A stretch of 64,000 nucleotides of DNA, from IMG/VR virus record IMGVR_UViG_3300031673_000014, positions 1 to 64,000 of that record. The stretch is one strand, 5' to 3'. The notes below the pieces were generated by a model, which was given only the letters and a program-made list of their open reading frames with translations, did not search any database and was not told the origin of the DNA. How positions within the stretch are numbered: position 1 is the stretch's first letter; each line of letters opens with the position of its first letter. Position numbers and translations under genes: made by a program. Shown here piece by piece: positions 57,631 through 63,876 of this stretch. The stretch comes from a virus.

Positions 57631-57931
57631 TTTTTTAAATGATGCTGAGTGTAAGATTATATGGGATGCCTGGATGAAATGGCACAGTGTTGAAGGTTCA
57701 AGCTTTGATGCTTTATGGTTTGGATATTCTGATTTGTCGGACCAGACCAGAATTGATGTAAAAAAACTTAAGAAGTTTATAAAAGTACTGAGAGATGGAA
57801 ATATTGCTTATTCATCTTCTTTGTGGAGTGAAGAGGGAATGTTGAGAGGCAAAGGCAATTTTATCCATGATAAGTATCTGTATAAGCCCTGGGATGAAAT
57901 AAAAATAATTCTTGATAAGGATAAAATATGA
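57623..57931 (+). CDS. Hypothetical protein (102 aa)
   Basis: ATG overlapping the HTH gene by 8 nt. Tryptophan-rich (I-W-D-A-W-M-K-W-H, L-W-F-G-Y, L-W-S-E-E-G) helical protein. No family recognised. Confidence 0.5.
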   Translation: MIDFLNDAECKIIWDAWMKWHSVEGSSFDALWFGYSDLSDQTRIDVKKLKKFIKVLRDGNIAYSSSLWSEEGMLRGKGNFIHDKYLYKPWDEIKIILDKDKI

Positions 57932-58152
57932 GTATTGTCATTCATAATAAAACCGGGAAATTTTATATTCTTATTAAATTATTTGCTATAGATTCCACAA
58001 ATGGGAAACATAGATATTTTTCTGTTTACAAGAGACCTTTCGGAAAGCATGTTTTTGTAAGAAGAACTCATGAGTTTTGTATGAAATTTACTCATTGGAA
58101 AGACTGGGACTTTAAAAACAGAAGAAGAAAAATAATTCTTGATAAAGATTGA
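57928..58152 (+). CDS. Hypothetical basic protein (74 aa)
   Basis: ATG overlapping the previous stop. Basic and aromatic (F-Y-I-L-I-K-L-F-A-I, H-R-Y-F-S-V-Y-K-R-P-F-G-K-H, W-K-D-W-D-F). Last gene before the AntA leader. No family recognised. Confidence 0.5.
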   Translation: MSIVIHNKTGKFYILIKLFAIDSTNGKHRYFSVYKRPFGKHVFVRRTHEFCMKFTHWKDWDFKNRRRKIILDKD

Positions 58153-58221
58153 ATCATGGATTATAGTTGATTTATCAGTTTAGAACCTGACTATACGAAC
58201 AATAATCTAAATTAGATTATG

Positions 58222-58333
58222 AGACTGGTAATAGTTTTCAGAGGAATAATACAATATGGCCGTTGTTCGTGGTTTGTATCATTCGTTCTAACTCGGGAAA
58301 CTATTGCTGGTCTTTTTTTATTTGGAGGATTTT
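58222..58333 (+). ncRNA. Attenuator-like leader RNA of the AntA gene
   Basis: The 18-nt arm 58222-58239 pairs fully with 58296-58313, with several G-U pairs and no mismatch, then seven T follow and GGAGG (58324-58328) precedes the ATG. The loop is 56 nt. This repeats the plan of the leaders at 16607 and 43600 with a different primary sequence, so the structure, not the sequence, is conserved. Confidence 0.6.
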
Positions 58334-59032
58334 ATGAACGATTTAATTAAGATTGAAAACAAGAACGGAATTGAGACCGTCAACGCAAGAGAACTTCACG
58401 AGTTTTTAGAGAGTAAACAGGATTTTTCTACATGGGTAAAAGGTAGAATTAAAAAGTATGATTTTTCTGCAAACATCGATTTTATTTGCTTCCATAAAAA
58501 AATGGAAGCCAACAATGCAACCATAATAGACTATCATATCTCACTTGATATGGCTAAAGAACTCTCCATGGTTGAAAATAACGAAAAGGGAAGAGAAGCC
58601 AGAAGATACTTTATTGAGTGTGAGAAAAAGGCTAAAGGCTTTGTTACTCAAAATATAAACAGTTCTGATGTAATTATACAACTGCTACAGCAAAACCAGA
58701 TAATCATGAAATCACTTATTGAAAGAGTTGATAAGGTAGAGAGTAATTCTTTTATTGTTTCTTCCGGGAAAAAGCAAAAATATAAACTTCCCCCGGCGAA
58801 ACAAATGGAATTCCAGAGTATTGGAGAAGATTATTACACAATAGCAGCTTACCAGAAGATCAGGAAAATTTCTCTTTACGATACGTCTTCACATGGGAAA
58901 ATTCTTACTGGAATATGCAATCGGGAAGGAATACAGATAAGTTCTGTTAAAAGCACTACTTTCGGGATAGTAAATTCTTATCCTGAATCAGTTCTTAAGA
59001 AATATTTTGATTCTATGGTGGTCGGGAAGTAA
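58334..59032 (+). CDS. AntA-type antirepressor
   Basis: ATG at 58334 with GGAGG 5 nt upstream; a longer frame goes into the terminator. 232 aa. Residues 12-110 are AntA/AntB: N-A-R-E-L-H-E-F-L-E-S-K-Q-D-F-S-T-W, then D-Y-H-I-S-L-D-M-A-K-E-L-S-M-V-E-N-N and R-Y-F-I-E-C-E-K-K-A. The C-terminal half has a coiled coil and a small domain (I-G-E-D-Y-Y-T-I-A-A-Y-Q-K-I-R-K) that may bind DNA or partners. Third antirepressor with a stem-leader. Confidence 0.85.
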   Translation: MNDLIKIENKNGIETVNARELHEFLESKQDFSTWVKGRIKKYDFSANIDFICFHKKMEANNATIIDYHISLDMAKELSMVENNEKGREARRYFIECEKKAKGFVTQNINSSDVIIQLLQQNQIIMKSLIERVDKVESNSFIVSSGKKQKYKLPPAKQMEFQSIGEDYYTIAAYQKIRKISLYDTSSHGKILTGICNREGIQISSVKSTTFGIVNSYPESVLKKYFDSMVVGK

Positions 59033-59109
59033 TGAAATATGTTTTATTTGCTTTAATAATTGTTCTTATTCTGGTTGTGTTCTGGTTAGTTTCGGGAGAT
59101 GGTAAATGA
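59032..59109 (+). CDS. Membrane micro-protein (25 aa)
   Basis: ATG at the AntA stop (TAATG), stop overlapping the next ATG. Almost all hydrophobic (L-F-A-L-I-I-V-L-I-L-V-V-F-W-L-V), one membrane helix. The overlaps on both sides support coding. Confidence 0.45.
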   Translation: MKYVLFALIIVLILVVFWLVSGDGK

Positions 59110-59357
59110 CTGTAGAAGATTTAATTGAACAGCTCAAGGTTTCACTTGAAATGGGAGTTATTGATAAAAACGATATTGTTTCTATAACTACAAATACTGG
59201 AAAAGGCTGGAATACGGAATTTGTTAGATCAATAACAGCTCCGACTATGAGATATCCAGCTCCTAAAGAACAGAGAGCAATACATCAAATATCTTTTGTA
59301 AAGTTTATAGAAATAGAAGACGAGAAAAACCAGATAAAAATGAATTTTTTAATTTGA
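59106..59357 (+). CDS. Hypothetical protein (83 aa)
   Basis: ATG overlapping the micro-protein stop. Helix then beta (V-E-D-L-I-E-Q-L-K-V-S-L-E-M-G, I-H-Q-I-S-F-V-K-F-I-E-I-E). No family recognised. Followed by a hairpin terminator. Confidence 0.5.
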   Translation: MTVEDLIEQLKVSLEMGVIDKNDIVSITTNTGKGWNTEFVRSITAPTMRYPAPKEQRAIHQISFVKFIEIEDEKNQIKMNFLI

Positions 59358-59358
59358 T

Positions 59359-59385
59359 TAATAACAGAATAAGAGTTATTATTTT
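59359..59385 (+). terminator. A-T-rich terminator after the AntA operon
   Basis: TAATAAC - 9 nt - GTTATTA then TTTT. Weak but well placed after the stop at 59357. It separates the operon from the non-coding region. Confidence 0.5.
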
Positions 59386-59987
59386 AATATCGGGGGATAT
59401 GAGAAAATTCCCCTTTAAATCTTTTCCGTATGGAGAAGAAAATTATACCTAATTAAAAGTATCTAAAAATTAGGTCCCGATTTTATAGCAATGTAGTAGT
59501 AGTGGTAGGATCGAAAAGGAGGGAACTACCTGTAGGTTAAAGTATCGATGAAAAGATTCTGCCGTGGAACTGTCAAAGGTTTTCGGCGGTAAATTAACGT
59601 AGATGGTTAAGGCTATCCGTTTATGTTATACTGAAATAAATGCAATTCGATTTTACAGGTCTTATTGTGTTTTAACGATCTTGCCCGTATGGGCTGATCT
59701 AAACAAGGGATAGTAACTGGTCCCGAAAACAATTGATTATATTTTCCCTCACACGAGGGGTTCTTCGGGGACGGTCAAGGGTCCCCGGAGATAAATACTT
59801 GTGTTAATGTTGATAGTGTTGCAAGTGCTAATGTTGATCAAGTAGAGACTGAAATCAGGCAGTCTTTAAAGAAATCTGTGATACCACGGGAGGTAAAAGA
59901 TAAATCCCTATACCAGCGGAAAAGCTGTGATTTCCTAAAAGTCCAGGTTGTTTGAGATATTTCAACTGTAAAAGAAATACTCGTCAA

Positions 59988-60060
59988 TGGGAGCTGGTGA
60001 AATATGGGATCACGGCAATACAAGTTATGGCAATATGCGGTTCAAGTCCGTGGCTTCCAA
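59988..60060 (+). tRNA. tRNA-like cloverleaf with odd anticodon arm
   Basis: Acceptor TGGGAGC pairs with GCTTCCA (60053-60059), then A as discriminator; no CCA is encoded. T8-G9, D arm GTGA/TCAC with loop AATATGGGA, and T arm TGCGG-TTCAAGT-CCGTG are all regular. The anticodon arm GCAAT/ATGGC has an A-G mismatch, and its loop ACAAGTT lacks U33. The central triplet would be AAG (Leu), but the long variable arm of tRNA-Leu is absent. So it is either a degenerate tRNA or a tRNA-mimic domain of the surrounding RNA. Confidence 0.55.
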
Positions 60061-60158
60061 TTGCCTCGCATGAGGTAAAACATAAAAGAAATATTAAGAA
60101 GTGTTTTGAATTAGAACAAACAGGTTTCTGACGGTTTCTTATTATGTAATTCTCCTTA

Positions 60159-60200
60159 GCCGGATCGATGAAGAGGCACTTCGGTGATCCGGCGTTTTTA
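60159..60200 (+). terminator. Intrinsic terminator ending the non-coding RNA
   Basis: GCCGGATC (60159-60166) and GATCCGGC (60186-60193) pair perfectly, with an inner GAAG/CTTC, followed by GTTTTTATTT. A strong terminator, giving the non-coding region a defined 3' end. Confidence 0.8.
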
Positions 60201-60220
60201 TTTCCAGAATCGGGGGATCT

Positions 60221-60715
60221 ATGGAATGTGAAAAATGTAACTATATGGACAAAACCTGTACCATAGAGAGTCTTTATGGCATAGATCAATTAAAGTCATG
60301 CCCTTTCTTGAATGAGCCAGTGCTGAACGAATACGGTTGGCTTATGAATCCGCCATTTACAGAGAAGTACCAATTATCTTCAGGTCATGTTTTTCTTATC
60401 CCGGAAAAGATAGATTCTAAATGGATTGTTCATTGGAGTTTATTTAAAGATGGGGCTGGAAGCTGCGGAAGATCAGAAATAGATTTATTTATCCTGGCAT
60501 ATAAAAAAGCAATAAAAGATTTATTGTCAACTTATAGGTTGACAGATATTGACCGGGAAGAAATACAATATATATCTGATAATAAATTTGATAACAGAAG
60601 ATCGTTTCTTCCGAGAGAAAACAAAATAGAAGAAATCCCCGAAAAAATTGAATACATAAGCCCGTTTTCGGATATGGAATTTGGGGAAATAGGAGATCAA
60701 CTAGAATTGTTTTAA
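60221..60715 (+). CDS. Hypothetical protein with N-terminal Cys cluster (164 aa)
   Basis: ATG after GGGGGAT. Begins C-E-K-C-N-Y-M-D-K-T-C, with another C-P-F near residue 27, a likely zinc site. Then a mixed domain (W-I-V-H-W-S-L-F-K-D-G-A-G) and acidic end. First gene after the non-coding RNA. No family recognised. Confidence 0.55.
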   Translation: MECEKCNYMDKTCTIESLYGIDQLKSCPFLNEPVLNEYGWLMNPPFTEKYQLSSGHVFLIPEKIDSKWIVHWSLFKDGAGSCGRSEIDLFILAYKKAIKDLLSTYRLTDIDREEIQYISDNKFDNRRSFLPRENKIEEIPEKIEYISPFSDMEFGEIGDQLELF

Positions 60716-60718
60716 TTA

Positions 60719-60759
60719 GACTATTTACTATAATAAGGTATATTAAATTAAGGAGACAT
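60719..60759 (+). promoter_or_regulatory. Small-gene cassette element, copy 3
   Basis: AGACTATTTACTATAATAAG with TATAAT at 60729-60734, continuing to AAGGAGACA. Copy 4 (61196-61236) is identical over about 40 nt. Confidence 0.55.
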
Positions 60760-60763
60760 GAAG

Positions 60764-61189
60764 ATGAAGAAAACAATTTACATTATTATTGATGGGTGTT
60801 ATTCAGACTGGTTTATACATGGATATTTTAATGATATAGAAAAAGCTGAAAAATATGTTGTTTGGTATAATGCCAATCATAATGGGTATGGTGATGAGGC
60901 ATACATTCAGGAACATGAACTACTTGAACCTGAAATAGATTACAATGCTATTAAAGTTCTTAGGAATCACAAGGTTGTTTTTGATAAGCGTGGCAACTCA
61001 TGGAACATGAGGAATGAACCTGATAGATATGATATATATACAGGAGTTAAAAAAAAGACTGTTTCTGGACTTTGGGCACATAAAAAACAGATATATCATG
61101 TTGAAGTAACAACACACGAAAGAAAAAAAGCTGAAAAAATAGCACAGGATTTGTTATACAAATGGCTTGCTGAATCTAATGGACTATAA
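60764..61189 (+). CDS. Hypothetical protein (141 aa)
   Basis: ATGs at 60758 and 60764 follow AAGGAG; the second has the better spacing. N-terminal beta strand (I-Y-I-I-I-D-G-C-Y-S-D-W-F) with repeated aromatic residues, later basic (Y-T-G-V-K-K-K-T-V-S-G-L-W) and a C-terminal helix. No family recognised. Confidence 0.55.
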   Translation: MKKTIYIIIDGCYSDWFIHGYFNDIEKAEKYVVWYNANHNGYGDEAYIQEHELLEPEIDYNAIKVLRNHKVVFDKRGNSWNMRNEPDRYDIYTGVKKKTVSGLWAHKKQIYHVEVTTHERKKAEKIAQDLLYKWLAESNGL

Positions 61190-61195
61190 AAATAA

Positions 61196-61236
61196 GACTA
61201 TTTACTATAATAAGGTATATTAAATTAAGGAGACAA
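61196..61236 (+). promoter_or_regulatory. Small-gene cassette element, copy 4
   Basis: Same sequence as copy 3 with TATAAT at 61206-61211. Such exact repetition between adjacent genes indicates duplication of promoter plus ribosome site as a unit. Confidence 0.55.
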
Positions 61237-61238
61237 TA

Positions 61239-61442
61239 ATGAAATATCCGTACATACATAGCACATCAAAATTAAGGAAACATAAAGGGTTATGCAAAAT
61301 ATGCTTAGAGCCAAAATCTGACACAAGGGTTGATGTTGCTTTTAATGTATTTAGAGGTGATGATAGTGTTTATACAGTACATAGAGATTGTTTGTATAAT
61401 ATTGGTAAAAAAGAATTTATTGAAAGATTATTTGTTAAATAA
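61239..61442 (+). CDS. Zinc-binding small protein (67 aa)
   Basis: ATG 6 nt after GGAG. C-K-I-C near residue 19-22 followed by V-H-R-D-C-L (residues about 48-53) forms a Cys/His site like an HNH or ribbon domain. Basic. The stop runs into cassette copy 5. Confidence 0.55.
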   Translation: MKYPYIHSTSKLRKHKGLCKICLEPKSDTRVDVAFNVFRGDDSVYTVHRDCLYNIGKKEFIERLFVK

Positions 61443-61470
61443 AACAGCTACTATAATAAATAAAAGGAGA
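61441..61470 (+). promoter_or_regulatory. Small-gene cassette element, copy 5
   Basis: AAAACAGCTACTATAATAA with TATAAT at 61452-61457, then AAAAGGAGA. Matches copy 2 at 9930 over 19 nt, 51 kb away. Confidence 0.5.
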
Positions 61471-61478
61471 CATACAAA

Positions 61479-61652
61479 ATAAGTAGAACTTACAAAGATA
61501 GACTTCCTAAAAAGTACAGGAAAGGATATTGCTGGCTTTCGGACTCATATAATAATAAAATTCTTAGGAGGCGCATTGAAAGAAGTGATATACAAAATGG
61601 TTCATCTTTTAAAAAACTAGCGAATAAATTAGATGAATATGCAGGAATGTAG
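61479..61652 (+). CDS. Basic small protein, probable ATA start (57 aa)
   Basis: ATA at 61479 lies 8 nt after GGAGA, the spacing used by ATG in sister cassettes. The 58-codon frame has no ATG, GTG or TTG until its next-to-last codon, so no standard start exists. The product is basic and plausible (R-T-Y-K-D-R-L-P-K-K-Y-R-K-G-Y-C-W-L). Either ATA is used or the gene has lost its start by one base. Confidence 0.45.
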   Translation: MSRTYKDRLPKKYRKGYCWLSDSYNNKILRRRIERSDIQNGSSFKKLANKLDEYAGM

Positions 61653-61654
61653 GA

Positions 61655-61687
61655 CAAGTCTATTTACTATAATAAATAAAAGGAGAC
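61655..61687 (+). promoter_or_regulatory. Small-gene cassette element, copy 6
   Basis: AAGTCTATTTACTATAATAA with TATAAT at 61668-61673, then AAAAGGAGACA and ATG at 61691. Confidence 0.5.
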
Positions 61688-61690
61688 AAT

Positions 61691-61927
61691 ATGATTTGTG
61701 ATAGAAATAGTGAAGACATAATTAAATGTCATGCTTACAATAATGGTGAGTGCATGAACAGTGTTACGTGCGGTGGAATTATGGCTACTTCTCCAATTAA
61801 AACCATTCATAACAGAGTTTTTTACAGTTCTATAATAGATCCAACGTTATATCATTGCGAACATTCTACTGCAAAAATAAGCAAATATCCCTACTGCCCT
61901 TTTTGTGGCGAGAAAATAGATAAATAA
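61691..61927 (+). CDS. Cysteine-rich protein (78 aa)
   Basis: ATG 6 nt after GGAG. Nine or so Cys/His residues: C-D-R, C-H-A-Y, C-M-N, T-C-G-G, Y-H-C-E-H, and the end Y-C-P-F-C-G-E-K. The last is a typical zinc knuckle. It may bind two zinc ions. Last gene of the cassette cluster. Confidence 0.55.
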   Translation: MICDRNSEDIIKCHAYNNGECMNSVTCGGIMATSPIKTIHNRVFYSSIIDPTLYHCEHSTAKISKYPYCPFCGEKIDK

Positions 61928-61965
61928 AAAACCCCGTCCGGTTAACAACACGAACGAGGTTTTAA
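61927..61965. terminator. Terminator after the cassette cluster
   Basis: AAAAACCCCGT ... ACGAGGTTTT: imperfect inverted repeat with A-run and T-run on the two sides, so it could work in both directions. From 61966 to 62116 I see only AT-rich sequence with short CCGATT repeats and no gene. Confidence 0.55.
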
Positions 61966-62116
61966 TCTTAAGAGTTATCCAACGTTTGTCTATTTCATAA
62001 TTCCCCCTATAAGATATTTTTTAAACCGATTACTAATCTACCGGATAACATCCGATTTATGTATAAAGTTAATCCCTTTAAATTGAGCTGTCAAGAACAA
62101 AAAATAAAAATAACCA

Positions 62117-62143
62117 TTGATTAATACATGAAACGAGTATAAA
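62117..62143 (+). promoter_or_regulatory. Candidate promoter of the 62-64 kb operon
   Basis: -35 TTGATT (62117-62122) and -10 TATAAA (62138-62143), short 15-nt spacer. Placed 30 nt before the first gene of the run. Confidence 0.4.
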
Positions 62144-62173
62144 CTATGTACAAAAGACAAAAAGGGGTAAGAA

Positions 62174-62320
62174 GTGAATGTAAAGACAGAATGCTATGGA
62201 GAAGTTGAAAAACTACTCATAGCACACCAGAAGAAGTATTTCTCGCATATAAAATCTACAGGGGCGTACTTGGTTGAAATGGCAAGGCAAAGAGCCGAAA
62301 AAGACATGAAGGGAGAATAG
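62174..62320 (+). CDS. Hypothetical small protein (48 aa)
   Basis: GTG after AAGGGGTAAGAA. Helical: Y-G-E-V-E-K-L-L-I-A-H-Q-K-K-Y-F and Y-L-V-E-M-A-R-Q-R-A-E-K. First gene of an operon continuing past the window end. No family recognised. Confidence 0.5.
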   Translation: MNVKTECYGEVEKLLIAHQKKYFSHIKSTGAYLVEMARQRAEKDMKGE

Positions 62321-62322
62321 AA

Positions 62323-62724
62323 ATGGAAGTGGAAATCTATAAATATGACAGCAAAGTAGAAATACCAAAATTTATGAATACTGGAAAAGAAAGGACTTCG
62401 ATCCAATTTGAATTAAAAACCGGAGGGACTATTCGTTTTGAGATAAATAATATTCTTCAAAAAGAAAACTTTCTTGTATCATCGACTAATGCAAGAGAAA
62501 AAAGGACAGAGCTTGCAACTAATAATTTTTTGCTGGTCAAAGAATCTTTGGGTAGGGAGTTCTGGGAGAAAAATAGATATTATTGTATAGCCGATAAAAA
62601 AATAAATGCAATACAAACGGAATCGGTTTTTAATAGCTATAAAGATGAAGCAATTTACAAAATTAAATCTCTTAACCTGTTTCAGAGAATATTTATGTGG
62701 AAGAAATACACAAAGGGGGAATAG
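62323..62724 (+). CDS. Hypothetical protein with C-terminal FQRIFxWKK motif
   Basis: 133 aa, ATG 2 nt after the previous stop with GGGAGAA upstream. Beta N-terminal half, helical C-terminal half ending N-L-F-Q-R-I-F-M-W-K-K. This ending is shared with the protein at 50869. The next gene starts in its stop codon. Confidence 0.55.
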   Translation: MEVEIYKYDSKVEIPKFMNTGKERTSIQFELKTGGTIRFEINNILQKENFLVSSTNAREKRTELATNNFLLVKESLGREFWEKNRYYCIADKKINAIQTESVFNSYKDEAIYKIKSLNLFQRIFMWKKYTKGE

Positions 62725-63482
62725 TGAATCAGGACCAATTAAAAATAAAACTTGATAGTTTTACAGAACATAAAGACTTCCAGGTTATCTTCTCCGGGAA
62801 GCACAGTACTAAAGTTGATGGAATATATAATCCCGAAAAACATGAAATAATAATTCACAACAAAAACTTTAGCGAAGAAAACGGATTAATGTATACAGCG
62901 ATACACGAGCTGGCTCACCACATTGATTTTAAAGACAACCGGGAGAAAACTACCCGGAACGCACACGGGGGAGAGTTTAGAACAATATTCCATTTTTTAC
63001 TTGAAAAAGCTATTGAGTCCGGAGACTACAAAGAATTTGAAGATCCCTTTCTTGATCAGGTAGTCGCGATAAACAAAGAGCATACCGTTTTCTTGAAAAA
63101 GTTCGGAAAAGCTTTGATTGCATTACTGGAAAAATGCCAGCAATCATTCAATTTAAGCTATTTTGAAGACATTGTGGATCGTAAATTGTCTTTAAAATAC
63201 GGACAGGCAAAAGAGATTATGGCCGTTTATGCAATGGATATATCCGAAGAGATCGGCGGGGAGTTCTCGAAAAAGGTAGCAAAGATAAAAGATCCTGCTG
63301 AGAGAAGAGAAGCCGAAGAAAAAGGTGAAATTCCTGTAAAGATAAAAACTGTTCTTTCCGGTCCGGAAAGCGAACTAGCTGAAGCTGAAAAAGCTCTGAG
63401 AAGAATTGAGAAGGCAATAGAAAACCTGGAAAGGAAAAGACAGGTCTATTTAGATCAAATTGAGGGGTATGAACATGAGTGA
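62724..63482 (+). CDS. SprT-like zinc metallopeptidase
   Basis: GTG at 62724 has GGGGGAA 4 nt upstream and overlaps the previous TAG; a longer frame exists but has no site. 252 aa. Zinc motif A-I-H-E-L-A-H-H-I-D (about residues 59-68) with H-G-G-E-F-R-T-I (about 80-87) as the third-ligand region, as in SprT/Wss1-type and related minigluzincins. A helical middle and a C-terminal coiled coil (A-E-A-E-K-A-L-R-R-I-E-K-A-I-E) follow. It may cleave DNA-bound proteins or host factors. Confidence 0.7.
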   Translation: MNQDQLKIKLDSFTEHKDFQVIFSGKHSTKVDGIYNPEKHEIIIHNKNFSEENGLMYTAIHELAHHIDFKDNREKTTRNAHGGEFRTIFHFLLEKAIESGDYKEFEDPFLDQVVAINKEHTVFLKKFGKALIALLEKCQQSFNLSYFEDIVDRKLSLKYGQAKEIMAVYAMDISEEIGGEFSKKVAKIKDPAERREAEEKGEIPVKIKTVLSGPESELAEAEKALRRIEKAIENLERKRQVYLDQIEGYEHE

Positions 63483-63621
63483 TCAAGAAAAAAAAGCCAG
63501 AGAATATCTTAAAAAAAGAGAAGAAAGACTGTCCCAGAAAACAGGTACAATATTTCAATATAGTGGATATGAAGAGAATTTGATAATTCAGTCTTACATT
63601 TCCGGAATGGAGGCCAAGTGA
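63476..63621 (+). pseudogene. Small gene with apparent frameshift
   Basis: An ATG at 63476 (overlapping the peptidase stop) opens a frame of 35 codons ending at TGA 63583 (begins S-D-Q-E-K-K-A-R-E-Y-L-K-K). From about 63514 the frame one base back reads T-G-T-I-F-Q-Y-S-G-Y-E-E-N-L and ends at TGA 63621, which overlaps the next GTG as usual in this operon. So one gene of about 48 codons seems to have lost a base, or slips, in an A-run (63512-63518). Confidence 0.4.
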
Positions 63622-63875
63622 AAGATAATAGCTTGGAAGCAAAGACAGCAGCCGAAACAATAATGTCAATATGCACTGATTATCTCATGGGAGGGCAAAA
63701 TACAGAGTCTTTCAAAAGAAATATAAGAATGTATAGCAAGTTTCTAAACCATGGAAAACACGCAATATCAAGAATTGAAAACATTTTCATTGATGGGTGG
63801 GAAAATGATGATAGTGGAAATCATTATGACATGCTGAAAAGCATTTCTGAGATAATAAAAGAGGGCAAAAGTTAA
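63618..63875 (+). CDS. Hypothetical protein (85 aa)
   Basis: GTG with GGAGG 5 nt upstream, overlapping the stop of the preceding frame (GTGA). Helical, with T-I-M-S-I-C-T-D-Y-L-M-G-G and D-G-W-E-N-D-D. No family recognised. Confidence 0.55.
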   Translation: MKDNSLEAKTAAETIMSICTDYLMGGQNTESFKRNIRMYSKFLNHGKHAISRIENIFIDGWENDDSGNHYDMLKSISEIIKEGKS

Positions 63876-63876
63876 A

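Larger units (their letters stand above)
59390..60201 (+). ncRNA. Large structured non-coding region, candidate giant phage RNA
   Basis: No plausible plus-strand ORF for over 800 nt in a genome with almost no gaps. Many hairpins are visible: CTGCCG/CGGCGG (around 59560-59590), GCCC/GGGC (about 59694-59703), CCCTC/GAGGG, an 11-bp stem TCTTCGGGGAC/GTCCCCGGAGA (about 59761-59791), AGACTG/CAGTCT, CAGC/GCTG, a tRNA-like cloverleaf (59988-60060), and a closing terminator (60159). Size, phage context and embedded tRNA-like part fit the GOLLD/ROOL class of giant RNAs. I cannot check their consensus, so this is a class-level guess. Confidence 0.5.

Noticed and set aside
59988-60060. tmRNA
   Set aside because: The tRNA-like part is a compact cloverleaf with a D arm and anticodon arm; the tmRNA 5' and 3' consensus and tag reading frame are not seen.
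59838-60289. Minus-strand ORFs (61 and 101 aa) in the non-coding region
   Set aside because: No ribosome sites, composition unlike neighbours, and they cover the tRNA-like fold and the terminator.
60719-61690. CRISPR-like or transposon repeats in the cassette cluster
   Set aside because: Repeats flank different small ORFs, end in ribosome sites and lack spacers or transposase genes; they are promoter cassettes.
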